Source of the DNA: Pseudomonas orientalis | Lineage (GTDB): Bacteria; Pseudomonadota; Gammaproteobacteria; Pseudomonadales; Pseudomonadaceae | Assembly: GCF_001439815.1 (NCBI RefSeq) | Contig: NZ_JYLM01000012.1 | Span: 108,731 to 172,730, forward strand | Length of the DNA stretch: 64,000 nucleotides | Direction: 5' to 3' | Shown here: positions 1 through 8,598 of the stretch, piece by piece | How positions within the stretch are numbered: the stretch's first letter is position 1 | How the letters are laid out: each line of letters starts with the position of its first letter | Notes under the pieces: model-generated | Databases searched by the model: none | Told to the model about the DNA's origin: nothing | The model's input: only the letters and a program-made list of their open reading frames with translations | Translations under genes and position numbers: made by a program

Positions 1-288
1 GGCACCGTAGGCAAATTCTCGCGAGGCGGCACTGCATTGGCGGTCAACGCCAACCTGCCGGTGTTGCCGATCGCCCATAACGCCGGCAAGTTCTGGCCCA
101 AGACCGGTTGGGCCAAACGCGCAGGCACCATTACCGTGGTGATCGGAGAACCCATGTATGCAGAGGGCGAAGGTCCACGCGCCATTGCCGCCTTGAATGA
201 TCGCGCCGCAGCATGGAATGAAGCGCAGCAACGGGCCATGGGTTCACTGCCGCCGGAGCCGGTGGTGATCGATACACCGGTTGTTTGA
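1..288 (+). CDS. plsC: 1-acyl-sn-glycerol-3-phosphate acyltransferase, C-terminal part (PlsC family)
   Basis: Partial gene whose 5' end lies outside the window; the frame is open from base 1 to a TGA at 286-288. It encodes 95 residues starting GTVGKFSRGGTALAVNANLP, followed by VPIAHNAGKFWPK-like and GTITVVIGEP-like stretches. These match the region just after the FPEGTR motif of PlsC-type lysophosphatidate acyltransferases, inner-membrane enzymes that make phosphatidic acid from lysophosphatidate and acyl-ACP or acyl-CoA. The catalytic HX4D motif would be upstream and is not visible. A bidirectional terminator follows, where the gene converges with the leftward histidine kinase. The family assignment is by recognition of the C-terminal segment only. 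Confidence 0.85.
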   Translation, partial: GTVGKFSRGGTALAVNANLPVLPIAHNAGKFWPKTGWAKRAGTITVVIGEPMYAEGEGPRAIAALNDRAAAWNEAQQRAMGSLPPEPVVIDTPVV

Positions 289-416
289 GCTTCTGTGGAT
301 AACCTGTGTACGGATTGTTGGAAAATTGGCGTTTTTCATTCATAACTAGCTGATTTAGATACATATTTCTGAAGCTTATAAAACAGCTAAAACCGTGCAT
401 AAGTTTTTTCCTCATT

Positions 417-446
417 AAAAAACCGGTCCTTGTGACCGGTTTTTTA
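417..446. terminator. Bidirectional rho-independent terminator between plsC and the histidine kinase
   Basis: Stem AACCGGTC / GACCGGTT with a 5-nt loop, preceded by a run of A and followed by a run of T. It can therefore terminate the rightward plsC and the leftward kinase transcript, both of which end here. Confidence 0.85.
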
Positions 447-468
447 TGCACAGCGAAAAAATCGCTTT

Positions 469-2775
469 TCAATCGTCCAACTGCGGCAGCCGCAGGATAA
501 AAGTCGAGCCTTTGCCCAGCTCGCTTTCGCAGGTCACACGCCCACCATGGCGTTCCACCACGGCCTTCACCATCGTCAGGCCCAACCCCAAGCCATCGCT
601 GCCCTGGGCCGAATCGAAGCGCCGATATTGATTGAACAGTTCCGGCACATCCTGCGGGGCAATGCCTGGCCCCTGGTCGCTGATGCGGCATTCCAACCAG
701 CCCTGCACGCTGCCGTGGCTTAACCGGATGATGGTGTTGGAGGGCGAATATTTGATCGCATTTTCCAGCACATTGAATAGCGCTCGAGTGAGCAGCGATT
801 GATCGGCGTTCACCATGCCTTCGTCGGCTTCATCAAGATCGTGAACCAAACGAATATCCTTGAGCTGGGCGATGACCGCCACCTGGTCGAAAGCGTCCAT
901 CACCAGCATGGCGAACAAGGTGGGCTGGAAGTGATAACCGTCAGCCTCGGCTTTCGCCAGTTGCACAAAGGACTCGGTGAGGCTCAGCGCGCGGCGGACC
1001 TGTTGTTCGATCTGGCCAAACACGGGCGATTTACTTTCATGCAGATCCAATAAGGCGAGGATGGCCGAATGCGGCGCACGCAGGTCATGGGACAGGAAAC
1101 GCAGCATGGTTTCGCGATGCTGTTGGGCTTCGCGTTCCTTGCTCAGATCCGTGAGGCTCAGCAGCCAACCAAGGGCGATGTCACCTTCGGCCGGCAGCAA
1201 GGGCGCAAGCTCCATGCGCAAGCTGCGTTGGTGGATATCACGGAACTCGACCAACGCCAATTCGGACAGGGCAGGGCGCACGCCATTATGCAGCGGCGGG
1301 TAACCGAGGTCGGCGAGCTGTTCGAGGAGGTTTTCGCGCACCAGGTCGTTGCCGAATACCTCACGGGCAACGCGATTGGCCAACAGGATGCTGCCCCGGG
1401 GGTCGGTGATCAGCGTCGCGACCGGCAGGCATTCCAGTCCATCCGCCATAAAGCGCCGCGTATCGCGCGTGCGACTGACGGCCTGCTCCAGGGCAAAGAT
1501 CCGCCCTTGCAGCACGTCGCCCTTGCTGGCTGGCGCACGGCGCCGCTCTGGCAAGACTTTGGGTTCGTTATCCAGGCGGGCGAGCTCCCAGCCGAAGTAG
1601 GCGAGGATCACACTCAGACGTCGCCAGTTCCAGATTAGATAGCTGAGCAGCAAACCAATCAGGCAGGCCGCAGGGGACCACCAGTGCCCAAGGCTCAGCA
1701 GCAACCACGAGCCAAGTATCGATGTGGCCATGCCGGCCAGGGTCATCCATAACGCATATCGCGGGCGATAGAGCAGCAGGCCCAGCAATAGTGCAACCAG
1801 GGAAGTCGCCATCAGTGCCGCCAACCAGCCAGGCAAATCGACAATACTGCGCCCTTGCAGCAAGCCATTGAGCACATTGGCCTGAATCTCTACACCCGCT
1901 GTCGAGCGAGTCGAGGAGAGCGGCGTGACGAAACTTTCGCCCATCCCATAGGCCGTGGCGCCAACCAGAATCAGTCGACCGCGCAGCCATTCTGGAGACA
2001 CCTCGCCACGCAGTACGCTGGCGTAGGAAACACTTGGGAATCGGTCATCCGCAGAGGTGAAAGGAACGCGCACTTGATGCTCCTGATGCCACTGTAGATT
2101 ATTGGGGTCTTTAGGCATACCGGGCATCCCTGATATTCGCCCGTTCAACGTGAACGCCAGCCAGGCCAACTGTGGAAGTGCGTTTTCCGGCGGCCCCTCA
2201 CGCAGATACAGGCTGCGCACGACACCATCGTTATCCGATTCGACATTGATATGCCCGATGCCCTTGGCACACCTGAGCAAGGGCGACAATGGCCCCCCCG
2301 TCTGCCCGGACCGGGCGCTGCTATCTGTCACGATGGGCAGTAATACATTTCCTGCCTTGCACACGGCATCGGCCAATCGTTGATCACCCGCACCTTCGCC
2401 AAGCTCACTGAAGAGCACATCGAACAGGATGGCCGCCGGCTGGGCGACGCTGAGGCGTTCGATCAGATCCGCATGCACACTGCGCGGCCAGGGCCATGGA
2501 CCAAGTTCGTCCAGACTGGGCGCGTCAATGGTCACCAGCACAATGCGTGGGTCTACCGGCAATGGTGTCAACTGGCGCAGGCTGTCATAGAGTGGGTTAT
2601 TGAGGGCCAGGCCCGGGCTCAAGGACAAGTATGCAGTGAAGGGCAGCAATATCAGGCCGATCAACAGCCACTCCCGCACCAGCCCGTGAAACAGCAGTTG
2701 TGCTCGCGTGGGTTGGCGCTTTTCGGCTTTGCCCCATAGTTTCACAGGGCCACCGCCGCAGGCCGTACAAGGCAT
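469..2775 (-). CDS. CHASE2-domain sensor histidine kinase
   Basis: 768 residues from the ATG at 2775. In order: a transmembrane segment near residues 35-52; a periplasmic CHASE2 domain (about 55-300, with the typical DPRIVLVTIDAPSL and PWPWPR stretches); three closely spaced transmembrane helices (about 310-390); a PAS-like segment (about 440-550); a HisKA domain with LSHDLRAP, the phospho-acceptor being His563; and a HATPase with NVLENAIKYSP, DQGPGIA and GLGLGLTM. It should autophosphorylate in response to an extracytoplasmic signal; the ligand is unknown. The ATG has no clear Shine-Dalgarno sequence, and a GTG at 2745 (VKLWGKAEKR) is a possible start. A divergent response regulator begins 337 bp away and is the probable partner. 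Confidence 0.85.
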   Translation of the reverse strand: MPCTACGGGPVKLWGKAEKRQPTRAQLLFHGLVREWLLIGLILLPFTAYLSLSPGLALNNPLYDSLRQLTPLPVDPRIVLVTIDAPSLDELGPWPWPRSVHADLIERLSVAQPAAILFDVLFSELGEGAGDQRLADAVCKAGNVLLPIVTDSSARSGQTGGPLSPLLRCAKGIGHINVESDNDGVVRSLYLREGPPENALPQLAWLAFTLNGRISGMPGMPKDPNNLQWHQEHQVRVPFTSADDRFPSVSYASVLRGEVSPEWLRGRLILVGATAYGMGESFVTPLSSTRSTAGVEIQANVLNGLLQGRSIVDLPGWLAALMATSLVALLLGLLLYRPRYALWMTLAGMATSILGSWLLLSLGHWWSPAACLIGLLLSYLIWNWRRLSVILAYFGWELARLDNEPKVLPERRRAPASKGDVLQGRIFALEQAVSRTRDTRRFMADGLECLPVATLITDPRGSILLANRVAREVFGNDLVRENLLEQLADLGYPPLHNGVRPALSELALVEFRDIHQRSLRMELAPLLPAEGDIALGWLLSLTDLSKEREAQQHRETMLRFLSHDLRAPHSAILALLDLHESKSPVFGQIEQQVRRALSLTESFVQLAKAEADGYHFQPTLFAMLVMDAFDQVAVIAQLKDIRLVHDLDEADEGMVNADQSLLTRALFNVLENAIKYSPSNTIIRLSHGSVQGWLECRISDQGPGIAPQDVPELFNQYRRFDSAQGSDGLGLGLTMVKAVVERHGGRVTCESELGKGSTFILRLPQLDD

Positions 2776-3112
2776 CGATAACCGTCAGGTAAACGTGTCA
2801 TAAGCCCCGGTCTCCCTCCAGGTGGTTACGATCAAACGCATCAGAGGTGCTGAAACCAGTGAAGCTTATTCGGGTGTTATTGGAGTATCGGGCAATCACC
2901 ATACCGTACATCGATCCTTTTCCTCATAGCCAGGAGCCGGTATCTTTCTCCTTGGATACCGAAGACGTTCGATGAACTACAGCGCGTTGATATCAGCGTA
3001 TCGAGAGATTCCGGATTCAGTGTATCCGACCATAATTATTCAGATTCAGAGGCACGTATTCGTACTGGTTGCCTCTGACTAAGCTCCCGTTTTCTGCAGG
3101 AAGGACCCACTC
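2776..3112. other. Intergenic region between divergent kinase and response-regulator genes
   Basis: 337 bp with no convincing ORF. It must carry the 5' regions of both flanking genes. I see no clear consensus promoter or operator in it beyond the AGGAAGGA ribosome-binding site of the response regulator at its right end. Confidence 0.4.
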
Positions 3113-3835
3113 ATGCGTGTCGCGATACTGGATGATGAGCCCGCCGAATTGAGACGGGTGGAACAGACACTGCGACAGATTCCCGGCACATCGGAACAGC
3201 CCTGGTCCTTGCATTGCTTTGAGCGCGGTGAAGATCTGCTGCGCCAACTGCGCCGCGAAACCTTCGACCTGCTGATACTCGACTGGCAACTTCCGGATAT
3301 CAGCGGAATCGCGTTGTTACGCTGGACTCGCGAGCACATGGAATCACCGCCCGCCGTGATCATGCTTACCAGCCGTGATGCCGAGAGCGATATCGTCACA
3401 GCGCTCAACAGCGGGGCAGACGATTACGTCAGCAAACCTTTTCGACCTAACGAACTCAAGGCCCGCGTGACTGCTGTTCTTCGTCGACATGGGCTGCAAA
3501 AGTCCGCTGGTAATGAAATCCAGAGCTTCAACGATCTGACATTCGATGATGCCGAGCTGACCGTCACCCGCGCCGGCAAAACGATCAACCTCACCGAACG
3601 GGAATACCGTTTGGCCAGTTGCCTGTTTGCCAACCTGGCGCGCCCGCTTTCTCGCGAGTATTTGTATGAGCGATTCTGGACCCACGAAGAAATGGTTTCG
3701 TCTCGACCGCTGGATACCCACATCTATCGTTTGCGTAACAAGCTGGGATTGACGGCTGACAGAGGCTGGCAGTTGTTGACTATTTATGGGTACGGGTATC
3801 GATTGGAGAGTGTGGCAACAGCGACTGAAAGCTGA
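3113..3835 (+). CDS. OmpR/PhoB-family response regulator
   Basis: 240 residues. The receiver domain (1-120) shows the acidic pair Asp7-Asp8, phospho-acceptor Asp57 in LLILDWQLPD, the Thr/Ser in MLTSRD and the conserved Lys in YVSKPFRP. A winged-helix DNA-binding domain follows (about 135-235) with LTEREYRL and DTHIYRLRNKLG. It is a DNA-binding transcription factor activated by phosphorylation. The ATG has a good Shine-Dalgarno (AGGAAGGA) about 10 bases upstream. It is divergent from the CHASE2 kinase and probably works with it; the target genes cannot be told from the sequence. A terminator follows at 3888-3918. Confidence 0.9.
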   Translation: MRVAILDDEPAELRRVEQTLRQIPGTSEQPWSLHCFERGEDLLRQLRRETFDLLILDWQLPDISGIALLRWTREHMESPPAVIMLTSRDAESDIVTALNSGADDYVSKPFRPNELKARVTAVLRRHGLQKSAGNEIQSFNDLTFDDAELTVTRAGKTINLTEREYRLASCLFANLARPLSREYLYERFWTHEEMVSSRPLDTHIYRLRNKLGLTADRGWQLLTIYGYGYRLESVATATES

Positions 3836-3847
3836 AAAAAAGCAGAT

Positions 3848-3861
3848 GTTCCACGTGGAGC
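3848..3861. promoter_or_regulatory. parS: Near-perfect parS site
   Basis: GTTCCACGTGGAGC differs in one base from the 14-bp palindrome GTTCCACGTGGAAC, which binds ParB in Pseudomonas and occurs twice intact in recF. It is intergenic, just after the response regulator, about 9 kb from oriC. The one mismatch may weaken binding. Confidence 0.6.
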
Positions 3862-3887
3862 ATTTGTTGGTGCTGAACAATCGCTCA

Positions 3888-3918
3888 TAAAAAAGGCCAA
3901 CGTTACGTTGGCCTTTCG
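3888..3918. terminator. Rho-independent terminator after the response regulator
   Basis: Stem AAAGGCCAACG / CGTTGGCCTTT with a 3-nt loop and T-rich 3' flank; the A-run on the other side lets it also serve the leftward gene ending at 3952. Confidence 0.85.
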
Positions 3919-3951
3919 GTTTTTGCGACTTACTAGATCCAGCCTACGAGG

Positions 3952-5889
3952 CTATCGCATGTCACGCCTTCCGCGCTTGCACCCAAGGCAATACCCCGTT
4001 GCGATCCGACCCCAGTTGGACAGCGTACGGGAAAACGCCGGATGGTCGGCGTTACCGCATTGAATTTCGATGAGCTTGCCGCCGTCAGGCAATCGTACCG
4101 TCGGTTCACGCACGCTAACGCGACCCACGTTGTAAGCCTGATCGATAGTCTGAATCGCTTGTAGATAATCGCTCAGTGATTTTTTCTTTCTCACGCCCGT
4201 CGGATTACAAGCCGTACAACCATAGTCCCTGCGGTGCAGACACTTGTACTGCGATACGTCTACTAATGCCGCCCCAGACTTTTGCTGCAGCAACTCAGCA
4301 AGTTTTGGCGTTTTCCATTTGGTCAGAAACTTGTATGCGTTGCTCGCATAGTTGCCTTGCTCATCCCAAACCAATCCAGTGTCACTTACCAGTGCAGTCA
4401 TTGCAGGAGTAATGTCTTTTGGCGCCGCAGATTCAAGAAGACCGTGATGCTTCAATTCATCTACGACTTTACGCGCCACCACCTTTGTGAGCGAGTTTTG
4501 CTTGAATTGGAACTCGAGATGCCCAGGTATGCCGCACTGGCAGATGTAGTGGTCATCCGAGGTCAATGCCGTGCTGATTAAGTAGCCCTGTGGGTGGATC
4601 GACCTTAACAGTGAGCCAAGACGCCCAAGGGTTATCTTTACGGGCGTGTCGTTGGCGGTAGAACCTGTGCGCGCCACCGGGCAGCATTCGCTACGGTTAT
4701 CGAATTCCCAAAATTGCCTGTGGGTGGCATTGAACACCGCGGTACAAGCACACTGGAACGACTCGCTGTCATCACTCCCAGTCGTCAATGCCCGCCAGCC
4801 GAGCTCGTTCAGGCGTTTTTCCCGTTGAGCTTGCCGATCGCACGTGGAACACCACCCGGCTTGCAGGTTTTCAAGAAATGTCCAGCTACGGTGCTGCAAT
4901 GGATGAAGGCAGTGTGTACAGACAATGTTCACGCGCCCATCCGACGTGCGCTGAACGTTACTCAAATCCACGCCAATGTTTGAATAGTCTGCGCGCCTAG
5001 GTTCAAGTGCGGCCAGTCGCAATTGGAACTTCTGACGTTTGTGCTCGGTAATTGCACAACCTTTGCACCACGACTCGGCAGTCAACATTGCACCCGCTTC
5101 GGGCGTAATGTCGGGGTGGCCGCAGGCTAGCTTGATCTGCAATTGGCTACGCTTGGACAACGTGCCACCTTGTTTCCATGAGTGGCCGTTGACCTTGAGT
5201 AGCGTGCCCTCTAATCCTTTAATGTAATTTAATACTTCGTCAGTGAACTCCGAATAGCACTGCTTGATAAACGCATTTATATAGGGCGAGGAGCCGTCAA
5301 GGGACTTCAGCTTATTCAACACTCCGATATCGTAACCGACCCCCGCAGTATCCAGCGCGTGGCCAATCAAATCGCAATAGGTTGGCACAGTAATATATGT
5401 AGGCTGCTCAACCACCAGCAGTGTAACTTTGCCCGCGCTTCTATCTTGACAAGCTTTAACCTTATGCTTGTCTCTTGCTATCACGAAAGGATCGGTTAGA
5501 TGCTGGCGGCCATTGTGCTCGCAAGCCAGTAGTAATACCGGGCAGTAGATATCCAACTCCAATGCAGAACCGTCCGAGGCCTCCTTCAACCAGTCATATC
5601 GACGGTTGTAAAGCCAGTTATGACTTGGAAATAGCTCACGCAAGATCAACCGACAGAGCTTTTCGCCGATATGCGGAATGTGGCTGGTACAGGATAAATC
5701 GCGCAATCTGCTCAGCGTGTGAGCGTGCTCGATGCCCCACTGATCCTGATAGACGTATTCCCAGCGAAGATTGCTGAAACGTGGCCCGATAGCTTTCCAT
5801 CCCCGAGCAAGCACGATAGCGCGAGCTTGTTCCATGTTTCTAGCGGTTCGGGGGAGCATGGTGGGTTGCGAGGAGGGCAAGGCAGTCAT
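3952..5889 (-). CDS. Cysteine-rich zinc-ribbon protein with PD-(D/E)XK-like segment
   Basis: 645 residues, not assigned to a named family. Residues 109-150 (ALELDIYCP..LLACEHNGRQH, then D..K and a Cys) resemble the core of Vsr/DUF723-like PD-(D/E)XK nucleases, with Glu111, Asp113 and Glu124 as candidate metal ligands. From about residue 255 there are several Cys pairs in zinc-ribbon spacing (WCKGC, CTHC..WCSTC, CQCG, GCTAC, YCLGCKRG), suggesting repeated zinc-binding modules. This architecture would fit a DNA-binding nuclease, but activity is inference. It sits alone between terminators, and its base composition is visibly less GC-rich than gyrB, so it may have been acquired. The start is uncertain; inner Met codons exist at residues 11 and 19. 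Confidence 0.5.
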   Translation of the reverse strand: MTALPSSQPTMLPRTARNMEQARAIVLARGWKAIGPRFSNLRWEYVYQDQWGIEHAHTLSRLRDLSCTSHIPHIGEKLCRLILRELFPSHNWLYNRRYDWLKEASDGSALELDIYCPVLLLACEHNGRQHLTDPFVIARDKHKVKACQDRSAGKVTLLVVEQPTYITVPTYCDLIGHALDTAGVGYDIGVLNKLKSLDGSSPYINAFIKQCYSEFTDEVLNYIKGLEGTLLKVNGHSWKQGGTLSKRSQLQIKLACGHPDITPEAGAMLTAESWCKGCAITEHKRQKFQLRLAALEPRRADYSNIGVDLSNVQRTSDGRVNIVCTHCLHPLQHRSWTFLENLQAGWCSTCDRQAQREKRLNELGWRALTTGSDDSESFQCACTAVFNATHRQFWEFDNRSECCPVARTGSTANDTPVKITLGRLGSLLRSIHPQGYLISTALTSDDHYICQCGIPGHLEFQFKQNSLTKVVARKVVDELKHHGLLESAAPKDITPAMTALVSDTGLVWDEQGNYASNAYKFLTKWKTPKLAELLQQKSGAALVDVSQYKCLHRRDYGCTACNPTGVRKKKSLSDYLQAIQTIDQAYNVGRVSVREPTVRLPDGGKLIEIQCGNADHPAFSRTLSNWGRIATGYCLGCKRGRRDMR

Positions 5890-6089
5890 CGTCAGCTTCC
5901 TTGTCGACAGAAAATAGAGGTGCAGGATCTTAGTATCAAAGCGCCTGCTACTCCACTAAATCCAATAATTGCGATGCATATGATGTACGACCTTGACGGG
6001 CATGAGTTTGATTAAAGGCTCGCGCTGGCGTTCCAGATGCGGTGCCAGTTCAGGAGCGCTCCTCGCGCCCATGATTCTCTACCGAACAT

Positions 6090-6125
6090 AAACAAAACCC
6101 CGGCACTGGGGCCGGGGTTCTCTTT
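6090..6125 (-). terminator. gyrB terminator
   Basis: Stem AACCCCGGC / GCCGGGGTT. In the leftward direction it is followed by TTTTGTTT, which fits termination of the dnaA-dnaN-recF-gyrB transcript. Confidence 0.75.
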
Positions 6126-6176
6126 TATCCAAGGGATAATAATCCTCCTGGCGACACTAAGTGCCCATCAACCTGA

Positions 6177-8594
6177 TCAGAAATCGAGGTTGGAAACCGC
6201 CAGGGCATTGCTCTCGATGAAGTCACGACGAGGCTCAACCGCATCACCCATCAGGGTGTTGAAGATCTGGTCTGCGCCAATGGCGTCTTCAATGGTCACT
6301 CGCAGCATACGACGCTGAGCCGGGTCCATGGTGGTTTCCCACAGCTGATCCGGGTTCATTTCGCCCAGACCCTTGTATCGCTGGATGGTGTGACGCTTGG
6401 TGCTTTCAGCCATCAACCAGTCCAGGGCTTCCTTGAACTCCTTGACCTGCTTCTTGCGTTCGCCACGCTGAATGTAAGCGCCGTCGTCCAACAAGGTGCT
6501 CAGTTGCGCGCCGAGGGTGACGACCGTCTTATAGTCATTGCTACCAAAGAAGTCGCGGTTGAACGTAACGTAGTTCGACAGGCCGTGGGAGATCAGTTCG
6601 ACCTCCGGCAGCCACACGTTACGTTCACGGTCTTCGCGCAAGCTGGCTTTGTAGACCAGGCCGGATTTTTCCGAAGTACGCAGGCGAACTTCGTACTGCG
6701 CAAGCCAGTTCTGCATGTGCGCATGATCGCCCAGCTGTTCGAGGCTGACAGACGGCAGGTAGATGAAGTGCTCGGTCAGCTCCTGCGGGTACAGGCGCGA
6801 CAAGCGCTTGAGGGTCTTCATGACCATGCGGAAGTCGTTCACCAGGCGCTCCAGCGCCTCACCGGAGATGCCCGGGGCTTCGTCGTTCAAGTGCAGGCTG
6901 GCATCTTCCAGGGCCGACTGCGTCATGTACTCTTCCATGGCGTCGTCGTCTTTGATGTATTGCTCTTGCTTGCCCTTTTTCACTTTGTACAACGGCGGCT
7001 GGGCAATGTAGATGTAGCCGCGCTCGATCAGCTCAGGCAACTGACGGAAGAAGAAAGTCAGCAGTAGGGTACGGATGTGCGAACCGTCGACGTCAGCATC
7101 GGTCATGATAATGATGTTGTGGTAGCGCAGCTTGTCGATGTTGTACTCGTCACGGCCGATACCGCAGCCCAGCGCCGTGATCAAAGTGCCGACTTCCTGG
7201 GAGGAAATCATCTTGTCGAAGCGCGCTTTCTCGACGTTGAGGATCTTGCCCTTCAACGGCAGGATAGCCTGGGTGCGACGGTTACGACCCTGCTTGGCGG
7301 AACCGCCAGCAGAGTCACCTTCCACCAGGTACAGCTCGGAGAGGGCAGGGTCCTTCTCCTGGCAGTCCGCCAACTTGCCTGGCAGGCCGGCAATATCCAG
7401 CGCACCCTTACGGCGGGTCATCTCACGGGCTTTACGCGCCGCTTCACGGGCACGTGCGGCGTCGATCATCTTGCCGACAACCAGCTTGGCTTCGTTCGGG
7501 TTCTCCAGCAGGAAGTCGGAGAAGTACTTGCCCATCTCTTGTTCCACAGCGGTCTTCACTTCGGAAGACACCAGCTTGTCTTTGGTCTGGGAGCTGAACT
7601 TCGGATCCGGTACTTTTACCGAGATGATCGCAGTCAGGCCTTCGCGCGCATCGTCACCGGTTGTGGCGACTTTATGCTTCTTGGCCAAGCCTTCGGCTTC
7701 GATGTAAGTGTTCAGGTTACGCGTCAGTGCGGAACGGAAACCCACCAGGTGAGTACCACCGTCGCGCTGCGGGATGTTGTTGGTGAAGCACAACAGGTTC
7801 TCGTTGAAGCTGTCGTTCCACTGCAAGGCAATTTCAACGCCGATGCCGTCTTCACGCTGGATGTTGAAGTGGAACACCTGATTGACCGCCGTCTTGTTGG
7901 TGTTCAGATATTCAACGAATGCACGCAGGCCGCCCTCGTACTTGAACAATTCTTCCTTGCCGCTGCGCTCATCCTTAAGGACGATACCGACACCGGAGTT
8001 GAGAAAGGACAGTTCACGGATACGCTTGGCCAGGATGTCCCAGCTGAAGTGAATATTCTTGAAGGTGTCAGCTGATGGCTTGAAGTGGATCTGCGTTCCG
8101 GTGGACTCACTGTCACCGACGATCTTCATCGGCTCCTTTGGAACGCCGTGAACGTAGGTCTGCTCCCAGATCTTGCCGCTACGGCGGACCGTCAGAATCA
8201 GTTCTTCGGACAGTGCGTTCACTACCGAAACACCCACGCCGTGCAAACCGCCGGATACTTTGTAGGAGTTGTCGTCGAACTTACCGCCGGCGTGGAGCAC
8301 GGTCATGATGACCTCTGCCGCCGAGACGCCTTCTTCTTTATGCACGTCTACCGGGATACCGCGGCCGTTGTCGCGCACGGTAATGGATTCGTCCGGATGG
8401 ATGATGATGCTGATGTCGTCGCAGTGACCGGCCAGAGCTTCGTCGATGGAGTTATCGACCACCTCGAACACCATGTGGTGCAGACCGCTCCCATCATCGG
8501 TGTCGCCAATGTACATACCGGGACGTTTGCGTACGGCATCCAAACCTTTCAGCACTTTAATGCTGGTCGAGTCGTACGTGTTTTCTTCGCTCAT
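6177..8594 (-). CDS. gyrB: DNA gyrase subunit B
   Basis: 805 residues, the usual length in Pseudomonas. The N-terminal GHKL ATPase shows FEVVDNSIDEALAG and DNGRGIPV; the GHGVGVSVVNALS loop closes on ATP; the Toprim domain has YLVEGDSAGGSAKQGR and DADVDGSHIRTLL with metal-binding acids. GyrB supplies ATP hydrolysis and DNA gating to the GyrA2B2 enzyme, which introduces negative supercoils. It is last in the leftward dnaA-dnaN-recF-gyrB cluster, starting only 4 bp after the recF stop, so translation is probably coupled. The gene is full length. Confidence 0.99.
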   Translation of the reverse strand: MSEENTYDSTSIKVLKGLDAVRKRPGMYIGDTDDGSGLHHMVFEVVDNSIDEALAGHCDDISIIIHPDESITVRDNGRGIPVDVHKEEGVSAAEVIMTVLHAGGKFDDNSYKVSGGLHGVGVSVVNALSEELILTVRRSGKIWEQTYVHGVPKEPMKIVGDSESTGTQIHFKPSADTFKNIHFSWDILAKRIRELSFLNSGVGIVLKDERSGKEELFKYEGGLRAFVEYLNTNKTAVNQVFHFNIQREDGIGVEIALQWNDSFNENLLCFTNNIPQRDGGTHLVGFRSALTRNLNTYIEAEGLAKKHKVATTGDDAREGLTAIISVKVPDPKFSSQTKDKLVSSEVKTAVEQEMGKYFSDFLLENPNEAKLVVGKMIDAARAREAARKAREMTRRKGALDIAGLPGKLADCQEKDPALSELYLVEGDSAGGSAKQGRNRRTQAILPLKGKILNVEKARFDKMISSQEVGTLITALGCGIGRDEYNIDKLRYHNIIIMTDADVDGSHIRTLLLTFFFRQLPELIERGYIYIAQPPLYKVKKGKQEQYIKDDDAMEEYMTQSALEDASLHLNDEAPGISGEALERLVNDFRMVMKTLKRLSRLYPQELTEHFIYLPSVSLEQLGDHAHMQNWLAQYEVRLRTSEKSGLVYKASLREDRERNVWLPEVELISHGLSNYVTFNRDFFGSNDYKTVVTLGAQLSTLLDDGAYIQRGERKKQVKEFKEALDWLMAESTKRHTIQRYKGLGEMNPDQLWETTMDPAQRRMLRVTIEDAIGADQIFNTLMGDAVEPRRDFIESNALAVSNLDF

Positions 8595-8598
8595 GCCT

